From Maricaulis sp. (lineage in GTDB: Bacteria; Pseudomonadota; Alphaproteobacteria; Caulobacterales; Maricaulaceae), in contig NZ_JASBRQ010000044.1 of assembly GCF_030149425.1 (NCBI RefSeq), positions 1 to 64,000 of the forward strand: DNA of 64,000 nucleotides, written 5' to 3'. Shown one piece after another: positions 17,940-27,608 of this stretch. A program made the translations under genes and the position numbers. The stretch's first letter is position 1; the number at the start of each line of letters is the position of its first letter. The notes under the pieces were generated by a model that had not been told where the DNA came from, ran no database searches, and saw only the letters and a list, made by a program, of their open reading frames with translations.

Positions 17940-19088
17940 GTGGGCGTGGCTCGAGCACAAGATGCAGGCAATCTAAGGCGAATGGTCCAGGGCGGGGCAA
18001 CCCCGCGCATCCTGGATCTGTATTCGATCGCCCGGCGGTTCAGCCGTTATGATGCGCACGGCGACCGGCCGCTGTTCAACGATAGCCGTCTCAATACCGG
18101 CTTTCTGGTCAAGCATACCGTCAGACCGCACGAACGGCCCTATCTGATCTCGGACAACCCGGTGGCGACCAAGATCATTGTGCCTGTCACCGTATCCAAC
18201 CTGAATATGGGCGGGCATGCCTTCTTCGTGGAAGAGCGCGGCTTCGAACCCCGCTTCCGGGAATTCTTCGGCGTCGATAATGACACCTCGGTTTACTCCG
18301 AGGACCTGGCCCGGGTGCGTGAGCTGGCTGACATGCCCTCCTTCGACCCGTTCCTGCTGTCCCACCGCTTCCGCCAGCACGAGCGCCCGGTCGCCGAATG
18401 CTATTTCGACATTTCCGAAGATGAACTCCAGCGCATGGAGAAATATGTCGCCGAACAGATCACTGACATGGTGACACTGGCCTTTGGCCAAACCGGCGGC
18501 ATTGGAGATGCGGAACGAGCGCAGACCTTTGCCCGTCATATCCTGGCCGGCGAGGAAGCGGAGAAATTCGAGCGCCTGCGCCACGCCCTGTCCATGACGG
18601 CGGAGCAATACCATGAAGCGATCTTCGGCTGGAAAGGTCTCTTGTATTATCGCTGGCGGATCGATCAGGTCCGCGATTCCCTGAAGCGCTTCATTATCGA
18701 GATCAACGACGTCATCGTTCTCGGCGTCGCCCAGCACGAGCGCATCGCGATTGATGATATCCGGCGTCATATTCTCGCTGAAACCCGCAAGCGCTGGACC
18801 TCGCTCATGGGCATAATGGCAGATTATGAAAGCGAGTTCGCCGCCTTCACCCAGCGCGGTGATGCCGGCGCCGTTCGCCGTTTCCTGCTCAAGGCTCCGG
18901 GGTATTTCGCTCAACTCGGCTACGACCTCGCCGCAGTCAGTCATATCACCTCCTACTGGGCCTATTGGTGGCGTGATCGCGAGCCAGGCAAGCTTTCTGC
19001 CCGTGATGCGATGGAGATCTTCCCGGGCTTCCTGCGCAGCCTGATCCGCGACAAACATGATGATGAGGAAGAGCGCATGGCGAGCTGA
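17940..19088 (+). CDS. Unrecognised protein, copy 2 of a tandem paralogous pair
   Basis: A 382-aa paralogue of the 402-aa protein encoded just upstream, collinear over nearly the whole length. The GTG start at 17940 (after AGCGGGG) gives an N terminus that aligns residue for residue with copy 1, both having 19 residues up to and including the conserved K/Q-GG. This supports the GTG start. The conserved blocks are as in copy 1; here RFRQHERPVAECYFDISEDE and IFGWKGLLYYRWRID are easy to see. The last about 15 residues are acidic (DDEEERM) and differ from the Pro-rich tail of copy 1. No transmembrane helix or signal peptide. Function unknown; the pair probably arose by tandem duplication. Confidence 0.8.
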   Translation: MGVARAQDAGNLRRMVQGGATPRILDLYSIARRFSRYDAHGDRPLFNDSRLNTGFLVKHTVRPHERPYLISDNPVATKIIVPVTVSNLNMGGHAFFVEERGFEPRFREFFGVDNDTSVYSEDLARVRELADMPSFDPFLLSHRFRQHERPVAECYFDISEDELQRMEKYVAEQITDMVTLAFGQTGGIGDAERAQTFARHILAGEEAEKFERLRHALSMTAEQYHEAIFGWKGLLYYRWRIDQVRDSLKRFIIEINDVIVLGVAQHERIAIDDIRRHILAETRKRWTSLMGIMADYESEFAAFTQRGDAGAVRRFLLKAPGYFAQLGYDLAAVSHITSYWAYWWRDREPGKLSARDAMEIFPGFLRSLIRDKHDDEEERMAS

Positions 19089-19141
19089 CCGCTCTGTCGC
19101 GCAAGGGTGACCCCCGGCGCTGCACGGCGTATGTCAGACCC

Positions 19142-20953
19142 ATGTCTCCGCCGCTCCTCACGCTCCAGAACGTCCATCTCACATTTGGCGTCACCCCATT
19201 GCTCGACGGGGCAGACCTCACCGTGTCCGAGGGTGAGCGCCTGTGTCTGGTCGGACGCAACGGTTCAGGGAAGTCCACTTTGATGAAGGTGGCGGCCGGA
19301 CTGATGGAGGCTGATAGCGGCGATCACTTCGTCCAACCCGGCACCACGATGCGCTATCTGGAACAGGACCCCGATGTCAGCGCCTACAAGACCATCATGG
19401 ACTATGTCCGCTCCGGCCTGGCGCCCGGTGATGAAGACTATCGCGCACCCTATCTGCTGGAACATCTCGGCCTGACGGGCGAGGAGGATCCGGCCCGGAT
19501 GTCGGGCGGTGAAATCCGCCGCGCGGCCCTGGCCCGGGCCTTGGCGCCGGACCCTGACATCCTGCTTCTGGATGAGCCCACAAACCATCTCGACCTGCCT
19601 GTCATCGAATGGCTCGAAGAGGAGTTGCGCTCGATCCGTTCAGCCCTCGTGCTGATCTCTCACGACCGCCGCTTCCTGAGCCATTTGTCGCGCTCGACGC
19701 TATGGCTTGATCGTGGCCGTACCCGGCTGCTGAACAAGAGCTTTGCCCATTTCGAGAGCTGGTGCGACGAATTGCTGGAGCAGGAACAGCTCGACCTGCA
19801 TAAGCTCGACCGCAAGATTGTGCGCGAAGAACACTGGCTTCGCTATGGTGTGACAGCCCGGCGCAAACGCAATGTACGGCGGCTCTCTGAGCTGCAGGAC
19901 CTGCGCAAGCAGCGCGCTGATCATCGCGGACCACAGGGCAATGTGAAGCTGGAGGCGACGTCAGCGTCGGAGACCGGCAAGCTGATCTGTGAAGCGGAGG
20001 GCATCTCCAAGCGCTTTGGCGACAAAGTCATCGCGGACGACTTCTCGATCAAGATCGCCCGCGGCGCCCGGATCGGCCTGATCGGTCCCAATGGTGCCGG
20101 CAAAACGACCTTGCTCAACATGCTCACCGGCGCGTTCGAACCCGATAGCGGCCGGATCAAGCTCGGCCTACGACTGGAAATGGCGACGCTGGATCAAAAG
20201 CGCACTGTCTTGAAGCCTGACTGGACTGTATCAGAAGCCCTGACCCAGGGCGGCGGAGACATGGTCGAGGTCAATAATTCCCGCAAACATGTCATCGCCT
20301 ACATGAAGGATTTCCTGTTCGCGCCGGAGCAGGCAAACACACCTGTCGAGGTCCTGTCAGGCGGTGAAAAGGCGCGGCTGATGCTGGCGCGGGCACTGGC
20401 CCTGCCCTCCAATGTGCTGATCCTCGACGAACCGACCAATGATCTCGACCTGGAAACGCTCGACCTGTTGCAGGACATGGTCAGTCACTATCAGGGCACG
20501 GTTTTCCTCGTGTCCCACGACCGCGATTTCATCGACCGCACCTGCACCAGCGTTCTGATCACCGATGGCGATGGGCGGTGGACCGAATATGCGGGCGGCT
20601 ATAGCGACATGGTCAATCTGCGCGGCTATGGCGTGCGCAAACCCGAGCAAGCGACCTCCAAGTCTGCGGCTGCACCGGCAAAGCCTGCTACGGCCAGGCC
20701 TGCCGCTGCACCGCAGCGCCGCCGCATGGCCAATAAGGACAAATACGAGCTCAAGCTTCTGCCGGACGAGATCGACAGGCTGGGCGAAACTATTGCCACC
20801 CTCGAAGCCCGCCTAGCTGACCCGAAGCTGGCCGCTGATCCGGCCGCGTTTGCCAAGGCCAGTGCCGAGCTCGGCGCAGCCGTTGAGGCTCTCGCGCAAA
20901 AGGAAGATCGCTGGCTGGAACTGGAGGCGTTGCGCGAAGAGCTCGAAGGCTAG
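19142..20953 (+). CDS. uup: ABC-F family ATP-binding protein (Uup-like)
   Basis: A 603-aa cytosolic protein with two ABC ATPase domains and no membrane segments. Walker A motifs are GRNGSGKST (about residue 40) and GPNGAGKTT (about 318); signatures are MSGGEIRRAALARAL and LSGGEKARLMLARAL; Walker B motifs are ILLLDEPTNHLD and VLILDEPTNDLD. A linker between the domains is followed at the end by an Ala/Pro/Lys-rich stretch and a C-terminal helical hairpin (about 535-603), the layout of Uup. ABC-F proteins act on ribosomes or branched DNA rather than in transport. The assignment to Uup rather than another ABC-F type rests on the C-terminal domain. It converges on the AraC gene with a 4-bp overlap. 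Confidence 0.92.
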   Translation: MSPPLLTLQNVHLTFGVTPLLDGADLTVSEGERLCLVGRNGSGKSTLMKVAAGLMEADSGDHFVQPGTTMRYLEQDPDVSAYKTIMDYVRSGLAPGDEDYRAPYLLEHLGLTGEEDPARMSGGEIRRAALARALAPDPDILLLDEPTNHLDLPVIEWLEEELRSIRSALVLISHDRRFLSHLSRSTLWLDRGRTRLLNKSFAHFESWCDELLEQEQLDLHKLDRKIVREEHWLRYGVTARRKRNVRRLSELQDLRKQRADHRGPQGNVKLEATSASETGKLICEAEGISKRFGDKVIADDFSIKIARGARIGLIGPNGAGKTTLLNMLTGAFEPDSGRIKLGLRLEMATLDQKRTVLKPDWTVSEALTQGGGDMVEVNNSRKHVIAYMKDFLFAPEQANTPVEVLSGGEKARLMLARALALPSNVLILDEPTNDLDLETLDLLQDMVSHYQGTVFLVSHDRDFIDRTCTSVLITDGDGRWTEYAGGYSDMVNLRGYGVRKPEQATSKSAAAPAKPATARPAAAPQRRRMANKDKYELKLLPDEIDRLGETIATLEARLADPKLAADPAAFAKASAELGAAVEALAQKEDRWLELEALREELEG

Positions 20954-21834
20954 CTGCGTTGCTTCACCACATCGCTGGGTGAACAGCCAAAGGCGCGTTT
21001 GAACGCTTTGGAAAAGGTCGGGTAGTCGGTGAACCCGCCCCGCTCGGCCGCCTCACGCGGTGTCAGCTCCGTCACGGTCAGGACCGAGCGCAGCCAGCCG
21101 AGCCGGATCGCGCGGTGATAGACCGCCGGAGTGCACTGATAGGCATCGCGGAAATAGCGTGCGAACTGGGCCGAGGACAAACCGCAATGGCGGGCGGCCT
21201 CATCAACGGAGACAGCCTCCGACGCCTTGCTGCTGAGAAAATACCGAGCCGCTTCGAGGCGCGAAATAATATCCTCGCGCTTGGCCTGGCCGGCCACGCT
21301 GAGCCGTTTGGCGCACATGCTCAAGCGCCGCAATGTGCGGTAGGTCCGCGCTTGGAGCTTCAGGAATAGCTCGTCGGTCATGGTCACGGTGCCATCGAGC
21401 AGCGCGTCTGGCAGACCACCAAGAATAGCCGCGCGCGGCATGCGGAAGACCACATCGCGCGGCAACGCATGGCGCTCGATCTTGAACTGCTCCATGAGTG
21501 TTTGCGGCGCGAATTGGAGGCAGACACCTTCCACAGTATCGCCCTCGCGTACGGACAGGCGGAACGGCGTGTCGATGCCTACAAGAAGCACCGTATCGGG
21601 GGTAAGGACGAAATCGCGGCCGTGAATTCGAAAGTGCTCAACACCGCTCTTAATGGTCTTGAGACTGATCGAGTGAGAGACGTTTTCCGTTTCAATGTCG
21701 CTCAGGCGCAACTGCAGATAGCGGCTGGTGGATGGCGGTTGATAATCTTCACCATCCGTTGCGATGCGCTGGAAAATTCCCTGATCCAATTCCGTAGACG
21801 CCTCTTGCATCGATATTTGCGCAGTTTCTGACAT
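20950..21834 (-). CDS. AraC family transcriptional regulator
   Basis: A 294-aa regulator. The C-terminal about 100 residues hold two helix-turn-helix motifs: VDEAARHCGLSSAQFARYFRDAYQCTPAVYHRAIRL and LTPREAAERGGFTDYPTFSKAFKRAFGCSPSDV, the standard AraC/XylS signature. The N-terminal about 170 residues look like a cupin-type sensor (EGVCLQFAPQTL segment) for an unknown signal. It is the only gene reading away from the Uup gene on this strand; the M14 peptidase upstream on the same strand is separated by 197 bp containing a stem-loop. Confidence 0.92.
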   Translation of the reverse strand: MSETAQISMQEASTELDQGIFQRIATDGEDYQPPSTSRYLQLRLSDIETENVSHSISLKTIKSGVEHFRIHGRDFVLTPDTVLLVGIDTPFRLSVREGDTVEGVCLQFAPQTLMEQFKIERHALPRDVVFRMPRAAILGGLPDALLDGTVTMTDELFLKLQARTYRTLRRLSMCAKRLSVAGQAKREDIISRLEAARYFLSSKASEAVSVDEAARHCGLSSAQFARYFRDAYQCTPAVYHRAIRLGWLRSVLTVTELTPREAAERGGFTDYPTFSKAFKRAFGCSPSDVVKQRS

Positions 21835-21966
21835 GCCCCACCCGGTCTCGCTAGGATACCGTCAGATCATCGCGTTGCAAGTTTCTCGCAACAAGATGCG
21901 TATCAACGGGTTTCGATCCGTGCGCGCCGGGTTTTTATTCTGTGCGATAGATGCCGGGCTATCAGG

Positions 21967-22007
21967 CCGCAGCGGCTCCACCTTCCGCACAAGGTGGACC
22001 GCTGCGG
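21967..22007 (-). terminator. Stem-loop downstream of the M14 peptidase gene
   Basis: CCGCAGCGG(C)TCCACCTT pairs with AAGGTGGACCGCTGCGG, a 17-bp stem with one bulged base and a 6-nt loop, 25 bp beyond the peptidase stop. There is no T run, so it is a terminator-like or RNA-protecting hairpin rather than a classic intrinsic terminator. Confidence 0.5.
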
Positions 22008-22031
22008 TTCCTAATCCGGCCGTTTGCGTCC

Positions 22032-24680
22032 CTAGCGCAGACGGTCGGATCTAGCCGGTCCCAAGATCACAGCATTAAGCAGCAGTAGATCCAGACCATT
22101 GAGATAGGCCCGTGTCGTCGGAGACTGGGTAAAGGCAATGACCTGGCCAGCCCCCATATCGCGTGCGATCAGGAAAGGCTTCTGGGCCAGCTGCTCAGCG
22201 TAGTCATCCCACAGATACCCGCCCGCGAGCAGTTCATCTGCGGCCGCGTAGCGCATTACCGTATCCGCATTATCCATCGCCACCGGAGCATAGATATCCG
22301 ACCCGGTGACCAGAGCGGCAGCGCCACCATCATAACCGGCCGAGAGCCAGCTATTGGGATTGGCCACGATATTAACCAGAGCACCGGGGGAGCTGTCCGG
22401 CATCGCGCCGGATTCCGCCTCTGCCGCTTCGCGTTCCGCTTCTGTCGTCAGAACGACGCCATCAGTCGTCGCCGACGGCGTTGCCGCGGCATCCCGCGGC
22501 GTATCGGCGGCTCGCTCACGCTGGGCGGGAATGAAGCCATTGTCCGGATCGGCCAGCCAACGCGTCGCCGAACCGAGACCAATCAGGGTTCCACCTTCGC
22601 GGGCAAACTCCTGCAGCGGCGCAGCGCGCAGCGTGCTGGAATATCCCGGGAAACCCTGATCCGGCAGGATGATGACGTCATAGCGCGACAGGTCCGCACG
22701 GGTCAGGGTGGACGGACGGATCACCGTAACGGGCAATCCGAAACGGCGCTCAAGAACATAACGCGTCGCACCGGTCGAGGTCGCGCTGGTGCCCTCACCC
22801 CAGGCCAGCGCAATGCGCGGCGCGCGGATCGGCTGGAACTCATCGGAACCCGGATTGGGACCATCATCGACCCAGCTGGAGGACAGGCCGGCATAACGCG
22901 CGCCGCTGTCAGCCGCGAGACGGGCCAGGGTAAAATCCAGCTCCGCCGGAGCATCAGTCCGAGGGATCACCACCGAGCCGCGCGGATAGGTCGTCGAGCC
23001 AATACGGAAGGCGCTGTCGGCACTGCGCATCGGGATACCTTCTCGCGCCAGCTGCGCCACCAGGCGTGCCTGCCCGGCGTCATCCCAGGGGATGACATAA
23101 CCCCAGCGCGCTTCCCCCCCGAGCGAGCCGCTCGGCATCTCGTCGTCAGCATTGACCTGCTCCCCGGCCAGGGATGGCAGACGGCGGCAGGAGGCCGCCT
23201 CCACATTGTGCATCAATGGCAGCGACCAGGCAGTCACGTCATAGAGCTGTGCGCTCAGACCGGCTTCACGGCGGCGCTCCTGCTCTGCCATGAAGTCAGC
23301 TGGCAATTCCGTCGTCGGCTCAAGCAGCGTCCGGGCGAGATGGCCCGACGGCTGGTCATACCGCACCAGGAACGCACCATCAGAGAAGGTGGAACCACAG
23401 GCGCTGACACGGCCGCTCACCCGCTCGACCTCGATCCCCTGAGCGGCGAGCTGACGCGCCAGGTTCTCCGCATTCCAGCGATTGGTCGAAGCATCGAAGA
23501 TCGTGCCGTCGGCACCGTCGCCGGCAGCCCCGCTGCGGGCCTCAACCCAGCTGTCGAGAAAGGCGCGACGGTTACGTGCGGTCGCTTCCGCGGTGGACAG
23601 GCTGGCCACGAAATTATGATGCACGCCGTCTTCATAGGTCAGCAAATCGCCGTCGCGTTGACGCCATAACAGGCCGCGCGGAGACGCCTGCTCATAGGTC
23701 ATGGCGACGCCACCCTGCATAGTCGGCCACATATCGCCATAGCCGGGATAGAAGGCGTCATAGACTTCACGGGTGAAATACTCATAGCCGAGCAGGTCGA
23801 AATAATCGCCATTATTGCGGCCGATCGTGACCTGCCCCTGGCGCTGGGCCTGGGAGATATAGGGATTGAAGGGTTCAGCCGACGGCGCGAAGAAATACGT
23901 GCTGTCGCCGCTCATCTCATGGGAGTCGACCACGACCTGGGGATACCATTCCTGCATCGCAGCAACGCGCCCCTGGGTCTCCGGCTGGCTCATGGTGAAC
24001 CAGTCGCGGTTGAGGTCGAAAAGATAGTGGTTGAAACGTCCGCGCGGCCAGGGTTGGTCGTGCTCGGCGGAGAAACGATCTTCATCCGCTTCCAGGCCCC
24101 GGGCCGAGGAGAAGCTGGCGATGAAACGGGCCCGGCCATCAGGGTTCTGGGTTGGGTCGATAATGACGATGGTGTTCGCCAGGATGGTCTCGACCACCGC
24201 GTCATTCTCGGCTGCCAGCAGATGGTAGGCCGTCATCAGACCGCTATCCGGCGGCGTCACCTCGTCGCCATGCACACCATATCCAAGCCATACGATCGCC
24301 GGTACACGGTCGAGCAGGGTTTCACGCGTGGCTGCGTCGAGCGCGTCGGGATCAGCCAGCTGCTGGATATCCGCCTGGATGGCATCAAGCCGCGCCATGT
24401 TTTCGCGTGATGCGATAATGCCATAGACCAGATCACGGCCCTGCCAGCTCTGAGCATAGGTCACCACACGCATCCGGTCCGGCGCTGCCGCCGCGAGAGT
24501 GCGGATATAGTCGACCGCATTTTCCGGGGTGGTGATTTCGGCGCCGAAATCATAGCCCTGAACTTCCAGCAGTGACGGAATGCTCTCGTCATAGCTCACC
24601 TCGAAAGGTGAGGTTTGCGCCGGAGCGGCTGCGGCTAACGTCAAACTGCTCGCCAGAGCGAAGAGTGCGGTACGGATCAT
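22032..24680 (-). CDS. Secreted M14-family zinc carboxypeptidase-like protein
   Basis: An 882-aa exported protein with signal peptide MIRTALFALASSLTLAAAAPAQ. The N-terminal half has the M14 fold: YAQSWQGRDLVYGIIAS, the zinc motif GVHGDEVTP (His and Glu ligands), FDLNRDWFTMSQPET and VVVDSHEMSGDSTYFF (later His ligand). The family cleaves C-terminal residues or peptides in the periplasm or outside the cell. The C-terminal 400 residues contain a glutamine-amidotransferase-like segment (YDVIILPDQGFPGYSSTLRAAPLQEFAREGGTLIGLG), common in this large bacterial group. GGGGGGCTCCC precedes the ATG. It lies 68 bp downstream of the sulfatase on the same strand and may share its promoter. Confidence 0.9.
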   Translation of the reverse strand: MIRTALFALASSLTLAAAAPAQTSPFEVSYDESIPSLLEVQGYDFGAEITTPENAVDYIRTLAAAAPDRMRVVTYAQSWQGRDLVYGIIASRENMARLDAIQADIQQLADPDALDAATRETLLDRVPAIVWLGYGVHGDEVTPPDSGLMTAYHLLAAENDAVVETILANTIVIIDPTQNPDGRARFIASFSSARGLEADEDRFSAEHDQPWPRGRFNHYLFDLNRDWFTMSQPETQGRVAAMQEWYPQVVVDSHEMSGDSTYFFAPSAEPFNPYISQAQRQGQVTIGRNNGDYFDLLGYEYFTREVYDAFYPGYGDMWPTMQGGVAMTYEQASPRGLLWRQRDGDLLTYEDGVHHNFVASLSTAEATARNRRAFLDSWVEARSGAAGDGADGTIFDASTNRWNAENLARQLAAQGIEVERVSGRVSACGSTFSDGAFLVRYDQPSGHLARTLLEPTTELPADFMAEQERRREAGLSAQLYDVTAWSLPLMHNVEAASCRRLPSLAGEQVNADDEMPSGSLGGEARWGYVIPWDDAGQARLVAQLAREGIPMRSADSAFRIGSTTYPRGSVVIPRTDAPAELDFTLARLAADSGARYAGLSSSWVDDGPNPGSDEFQPIRAPRIALAWGEGTSATSTGATRYVLERRFGLPVTVIRPSTLTRADLSRYDVIILPDQGFPGYSSTLRAAPLQEFAREGGTLIGLGSATRWLADPDNGFIPAQRERAADTPRDAAATPSATTDGVVLTTEAEREAAEAESGAMPDSSPGALVNIVANPNSWLSAGYDGGAAALVTGSDIYAPVAMDNADTVMRYAAADELLAGGYLWDDYAEQLAQKPFLIARDMGAGQVIAFTQSPTTRAYLNGLDLLLLNAVILGPARSDRLR

Positions 24681-24748
24681 GGGAGCCCCCCAGGGGTTGA
24701 GAATTCCAACCAGTTAAGCAGGTTTTTTCGCTAACGCCAAAACGGATA

Positions 24749-26764
24749 TCAGGGCGTGACAATCGGGAAATCAGTCTGCGGGTCCTGCAATAATGTAAAG
24801 AACCCAAGCAGCGCTGCCCGGTCGCCTTCAACGGCAAATTCCTGCGATGCAATCATGTCAACTAGGCCCGCATCATCGCTGATCAAGCGCATCCAGAAAG
24901 CGCGGGTCAGTGTCACGGTGGCATCCGGCTGCTCGGCCTGCCTATCCTCGTAGTGACGCATCACGCCATTTGAGATTTCAATCAGATAGGTCTCATCCAC
25001 ATCCGTGAAGCGGAAATTGAAGGCCAGCTCACGATCACCCGCGGCTACACCGTCTAGCCGGGTCGCCATGGCGGAGAAGAACATGTCGAGCGGAATGGAG
25101 TTGAGAATGTCATCGGCCGCACTTTCCGCGTCGACCGCCTCGACCCCATGGCGCAATTCGTGCGCCCCGCTGAGATAATTATCGCGCCAGGGTCCGGACT
25201 CGGCCTGATACCCCATCTGCTCATAACTGCGTGCCAGGGCCTCGCGCGCGACAGCGCTGCCCGGTTCGGCAAACACGGCATGTTGCTGCAATTCCGCGGC
25301 CCAGCGAAAATCGCCTGCATCAAAAGCCGTCTGAGCCAGCGCCAATGTCGCCTCGAGACCGCCAAATCCGTCGACATACCGCGCGGCTGCTTCGCTACGG
25401 GGCACCGGATTGAGATGGGCCGGAACACCGTCATACCAGCCGAAATAGCGCTGATATACAGCCCGGGCATTATGCCTGAGCGTGCCGTAATAGCCGCGGA
25501 TGGAGAAGACATTCTCGAGCTCGGGTGGCAACGCAATTGTCTCGGCAATCTCGTCCGGCGTCAGACCCTGGCTGGCAAGACGCAGGGTCTGGTCGTGGAT
25601 GTATTTATAGATATCGCGCTGAGCCTCCAGATAGGTGCGGGACTCCTCCCGCCCCCAGACCGGCCAATGATGGCTGTTGAAGATCACATCAGTCTGATCA
25701 CCGAACAGGTGCAGCGCATCATCGATCGCCGCAGACCAGGCCACGGCATCGCGCACCTGGGCGCCTCGCAGCGTGTAGAGATTATGCATACTGCGCGAGA
25801 CAATCTCGGCGCCGCACCAGGCGTTGAACTGGGGCAGGAAAATCGTCAGCTCGGCCGGCGCCTCGGTATGGGGGGCGTATTGGAAGACCAGCTCCACCCC
25901 ATCGATTGTCATGCGCTCTCCCGTCCGGGTAATCGTGCGGGTCGGCGCAGCGATTGAATGGGTTCCGATGGCCGGGTGTTTGCCCAAACCACTGCCAATA
26001 TGGCCACGTGGAGATCGCGGCAGCGGCATGCCATACATGAAACCGGCCCGGCGACTCATCACCGCGCCGGCGAGGACATTCTCGCTAACCGCTTCCTCAA
26101 GAAAGTGATCCGGCGCGATAATTTCGATCTCACCGCTATCGAGTTCTTCACGCGATGCAATGGCGGCAATGCCGCCAAAATGATCGATATGGCTATGCGT
26201 CAGGACGATGGCGACGATCTCACGCGCGCCGAGCTCGCGCTCAACAAGATCCAGTGCGGCACGGGCTGTCTCCACCGAGGTCAGCGGATCGATAATGATC
26301 CGCCCGCTCTCGGTCTCGATGATTGACATATTGGACAGGTCATAACCGCGCACCTGGTAAATCCCGGGCACGACCTCGAACAGGCCATGGATATTGTTGA
26401 GCCGCGCCTGCCGCCACAGGCTTGGATTAGCGGTTGCCGGCGGCTCGACATCAAGAAAGGCATAATCGGCGGGTCGCCAGACCACCTCGCCGTTAGGCCC
26501 CCGAATGTCGAGCTCTGTCTCAGTCGCCAAAAGACCGCGCCGCGCAAGGTCGAAATCCCGTTCATCCGTCATGAAGTCCGACGACGCCACGGCCTGCTGG
26601 GCAGCAATGGTCGCCGGCTCAGCCGCACGGAAGCCCGCCGTATCAACCTCAACGCCCAGGTCATATTGAACAGCATCGGGCGCCGGAGCGGGCTGGCCGC
26701 AGGCGGCAAGCAGCGCCAAAGCGGAACACGGCACTACAATGCACCGGAAGCAATGAGACAGCAT
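24749..26764 (-). CDS. Alkyl/aryl sulfatase, metallo-beta-lactamase fold, lipoprotein
   Basis: A 671-aa protein of the SdsA1/BDS1 family that hydrolyses alkyl sulfate esters such as dodecyl sulfate. The N terminus has a lipobox (ALALLAAC), predicting a lipid-anchored protein. The MBL zinc motif is LTHSHIDHFGG (HxHxDH), preceded by GRIIIDPLTSVETARAAL. Later blocks VIFNSHHWPVWG and RGYYGTLRHNARAVYQRYFGWYDGVPAHLNP are diagnostic of the family dimerisation region. An SCP2-like C-terminal domain (about 540-671) includes FNFRFTDVDETYLIEISNGVM. AGGAAA precedes the ATG. It is divergent from the Crp-type gene over 106 bp. Confidence 0.94.
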   Translation of the reverse strand: MLSHCFRCIVVPCSALALLAACGQPAPAPDAVQYDLGVEVDTAGFRAAEPATIAAQQAVASSDFMTDERDFDLARRGLLATETELDIRGPNGEVVWRPADYAFLDVEPPATANPSLWRQARLNNIHGLFEVVPGIYQVRGYDLSNMSIIETESGRIIIDPLTSVETARAALDLVERELGAREIVAIVLTHSHIDHFGGIAAIASREELDSGEIEIIAPDHFLEEAVSENVLAGAVMSRRAGFMYGMPLPRSPRGHIGSGLGKHPAIGTHSIAAPTRTITRTGERMTIDGVELVFQYAPHTEAPAELTIFLPQFNAWCGAEIVSRSMHNLYTLRGAQVRDAVAWSAAIDDALHLFGDQTDVIFNSHHWPVWGREESRTYLEAQRDIYKYIHDQTLRLASQGLTPDEIAETIALPPELENVFSIRGYYGTLRHNARAVYQRYFGWYDGVPAHLNPVPRSEAAARYVDGFGGLEATLALAQTAFDAGDFRWAAELQQHAVFAEPGSAVAREALARSYEQMGYQAESGPWRDNYLSGAHELRHGVEAVDAESAADDILNSIPLDMFFSAMATRLDGVAAGDRELAFNFRFTDVDETYLIEISNGVMRHYEDRQAEQPDATVTLTRAFWMRLISDDAGLVDMIASQEFAVEGDRAALLGFFTLLQDPQTDFPIVTP

Positions 26765-26870
26765 TGAGAGGATTTCCTGTTATATATCGACCGCGCGCCA
26801 TGCTGGCGGCGGGATAGGCAAAGCGCAAGACCTGCTCGACTGACTGGCCTCGCCAGGGAACACCCATGCT

Positions 26871-27608
26871 ATGACTATCAAAGATCGAATCCCGCAGCCC
26901 CGCTCGACATCCTGGAGGTCCGACTTGGATTCCCGCCCCTTCTGGCCCACCGCTTTTGAACGGCTGGGCATACATGACGCACAAGCCGAGGCCGCGTTGA
27001 TCGCCGCCGCCGAAATCCGCAGCGTCGCCAGCGGGTCGGTGATCATTGCGCAGGATGATGATGACGACATGGTCTTCATCATTCTTGACGGCGAAGCCCG
27101 GGTGGTCCTGCTGTCCGCCAGCGGTCAGGAAATCTGGATTGATGCCCTGCAAGCGGGCGCCGTGATCGGCGAATTGGCGGTCCTGACCGAACAACGCCGC
27201 ACCTCTGAGATCATCGCCGAGCAAGACTGCATGCTTGCCTGTTTTCCAGCCCGGGACTTTCTCGCCCTCTCAGCAGACCACGGCGCCCTCGGGCTTGCGC
27301 TGGCGCGGGTGCTCGCCCAGCGGGTTCATCATACCACCCAGCGCATGTTTGAACTCTCGGCACTGTCTGCGACCGGTCGGGTCTATGCCGAATTGCTGCG
27401 GATCTCGGAGCCATCAGAGAGCGGCGAAACGCGCTATATCCGCCCCAAACCGACCTGGACCGTGCTGGCACAAAAGGTCAATACCAGCCGCGAGACGGCC
27501 TCCCGCACGATCAGCGACCTGGAAAAGCGCGGCTTGCTACGGCGCCTCGATGACGGATTTGAACTCGTCGATCCGGATCAGCTCAGCCGACTCAGCTCGA
27601 CCAACTGA
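26871..27608 (+). CDS. Crp/Fnr family transcriptional regulator with cyclic-nucleotide-binding domain
   Basis: A 245-aa regulator. Residues about 35-150 form the cyclic-nucleotide-binding beta roll: FIILDGEARVVL and the phosphate-binding cassette GELAVLTEQRRTS, which keeps the Glu and Arg that contact the cyclic phosphate in CRP. The C-terminal winged helix has TWTVLAQKVNTSRETASRTISDLEKRGLL (about 196-224). No Cys cluster for an Fe-S centre is seen, so a CRP-like ligand is more likely than FNR-like oxygen sensing. Its last 72 bases overlap, antiparallel, the end of the class III cyclase gene, which could make its ligand. Its targets are not known; a GTGA-N6-TCAC palindrome lies upstream of the TIR gene of the same cluster. 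Confidence 0.92.
   Translation: MTIKDRIPQPRSTSWRSDLDSRPFWPTAFERLGIHDAQAEAALIAAAEIRSVASGSVIIAQDDDDDMVFIILDGEARVVLLSASGQEIWIDALQAGAVIGELAVLTEQRRTSEIIAEQDCMLACFPARDFLALSADHGALGLALARVLAQRVHHTTQRMFELSALSATGRVYAELLRISEPSESGETRYIRPKPTWTVLAQKVNTSRETASRTISDLEKRGLLRRLDDGFELVDPDQLSRLSSTN

Noticed and set aside
17973-19058. 361-aa minus-strand ORF opposite paralogue 2
   Set aside because: Collinear paralogue conservation supports only the plus-strand frame.
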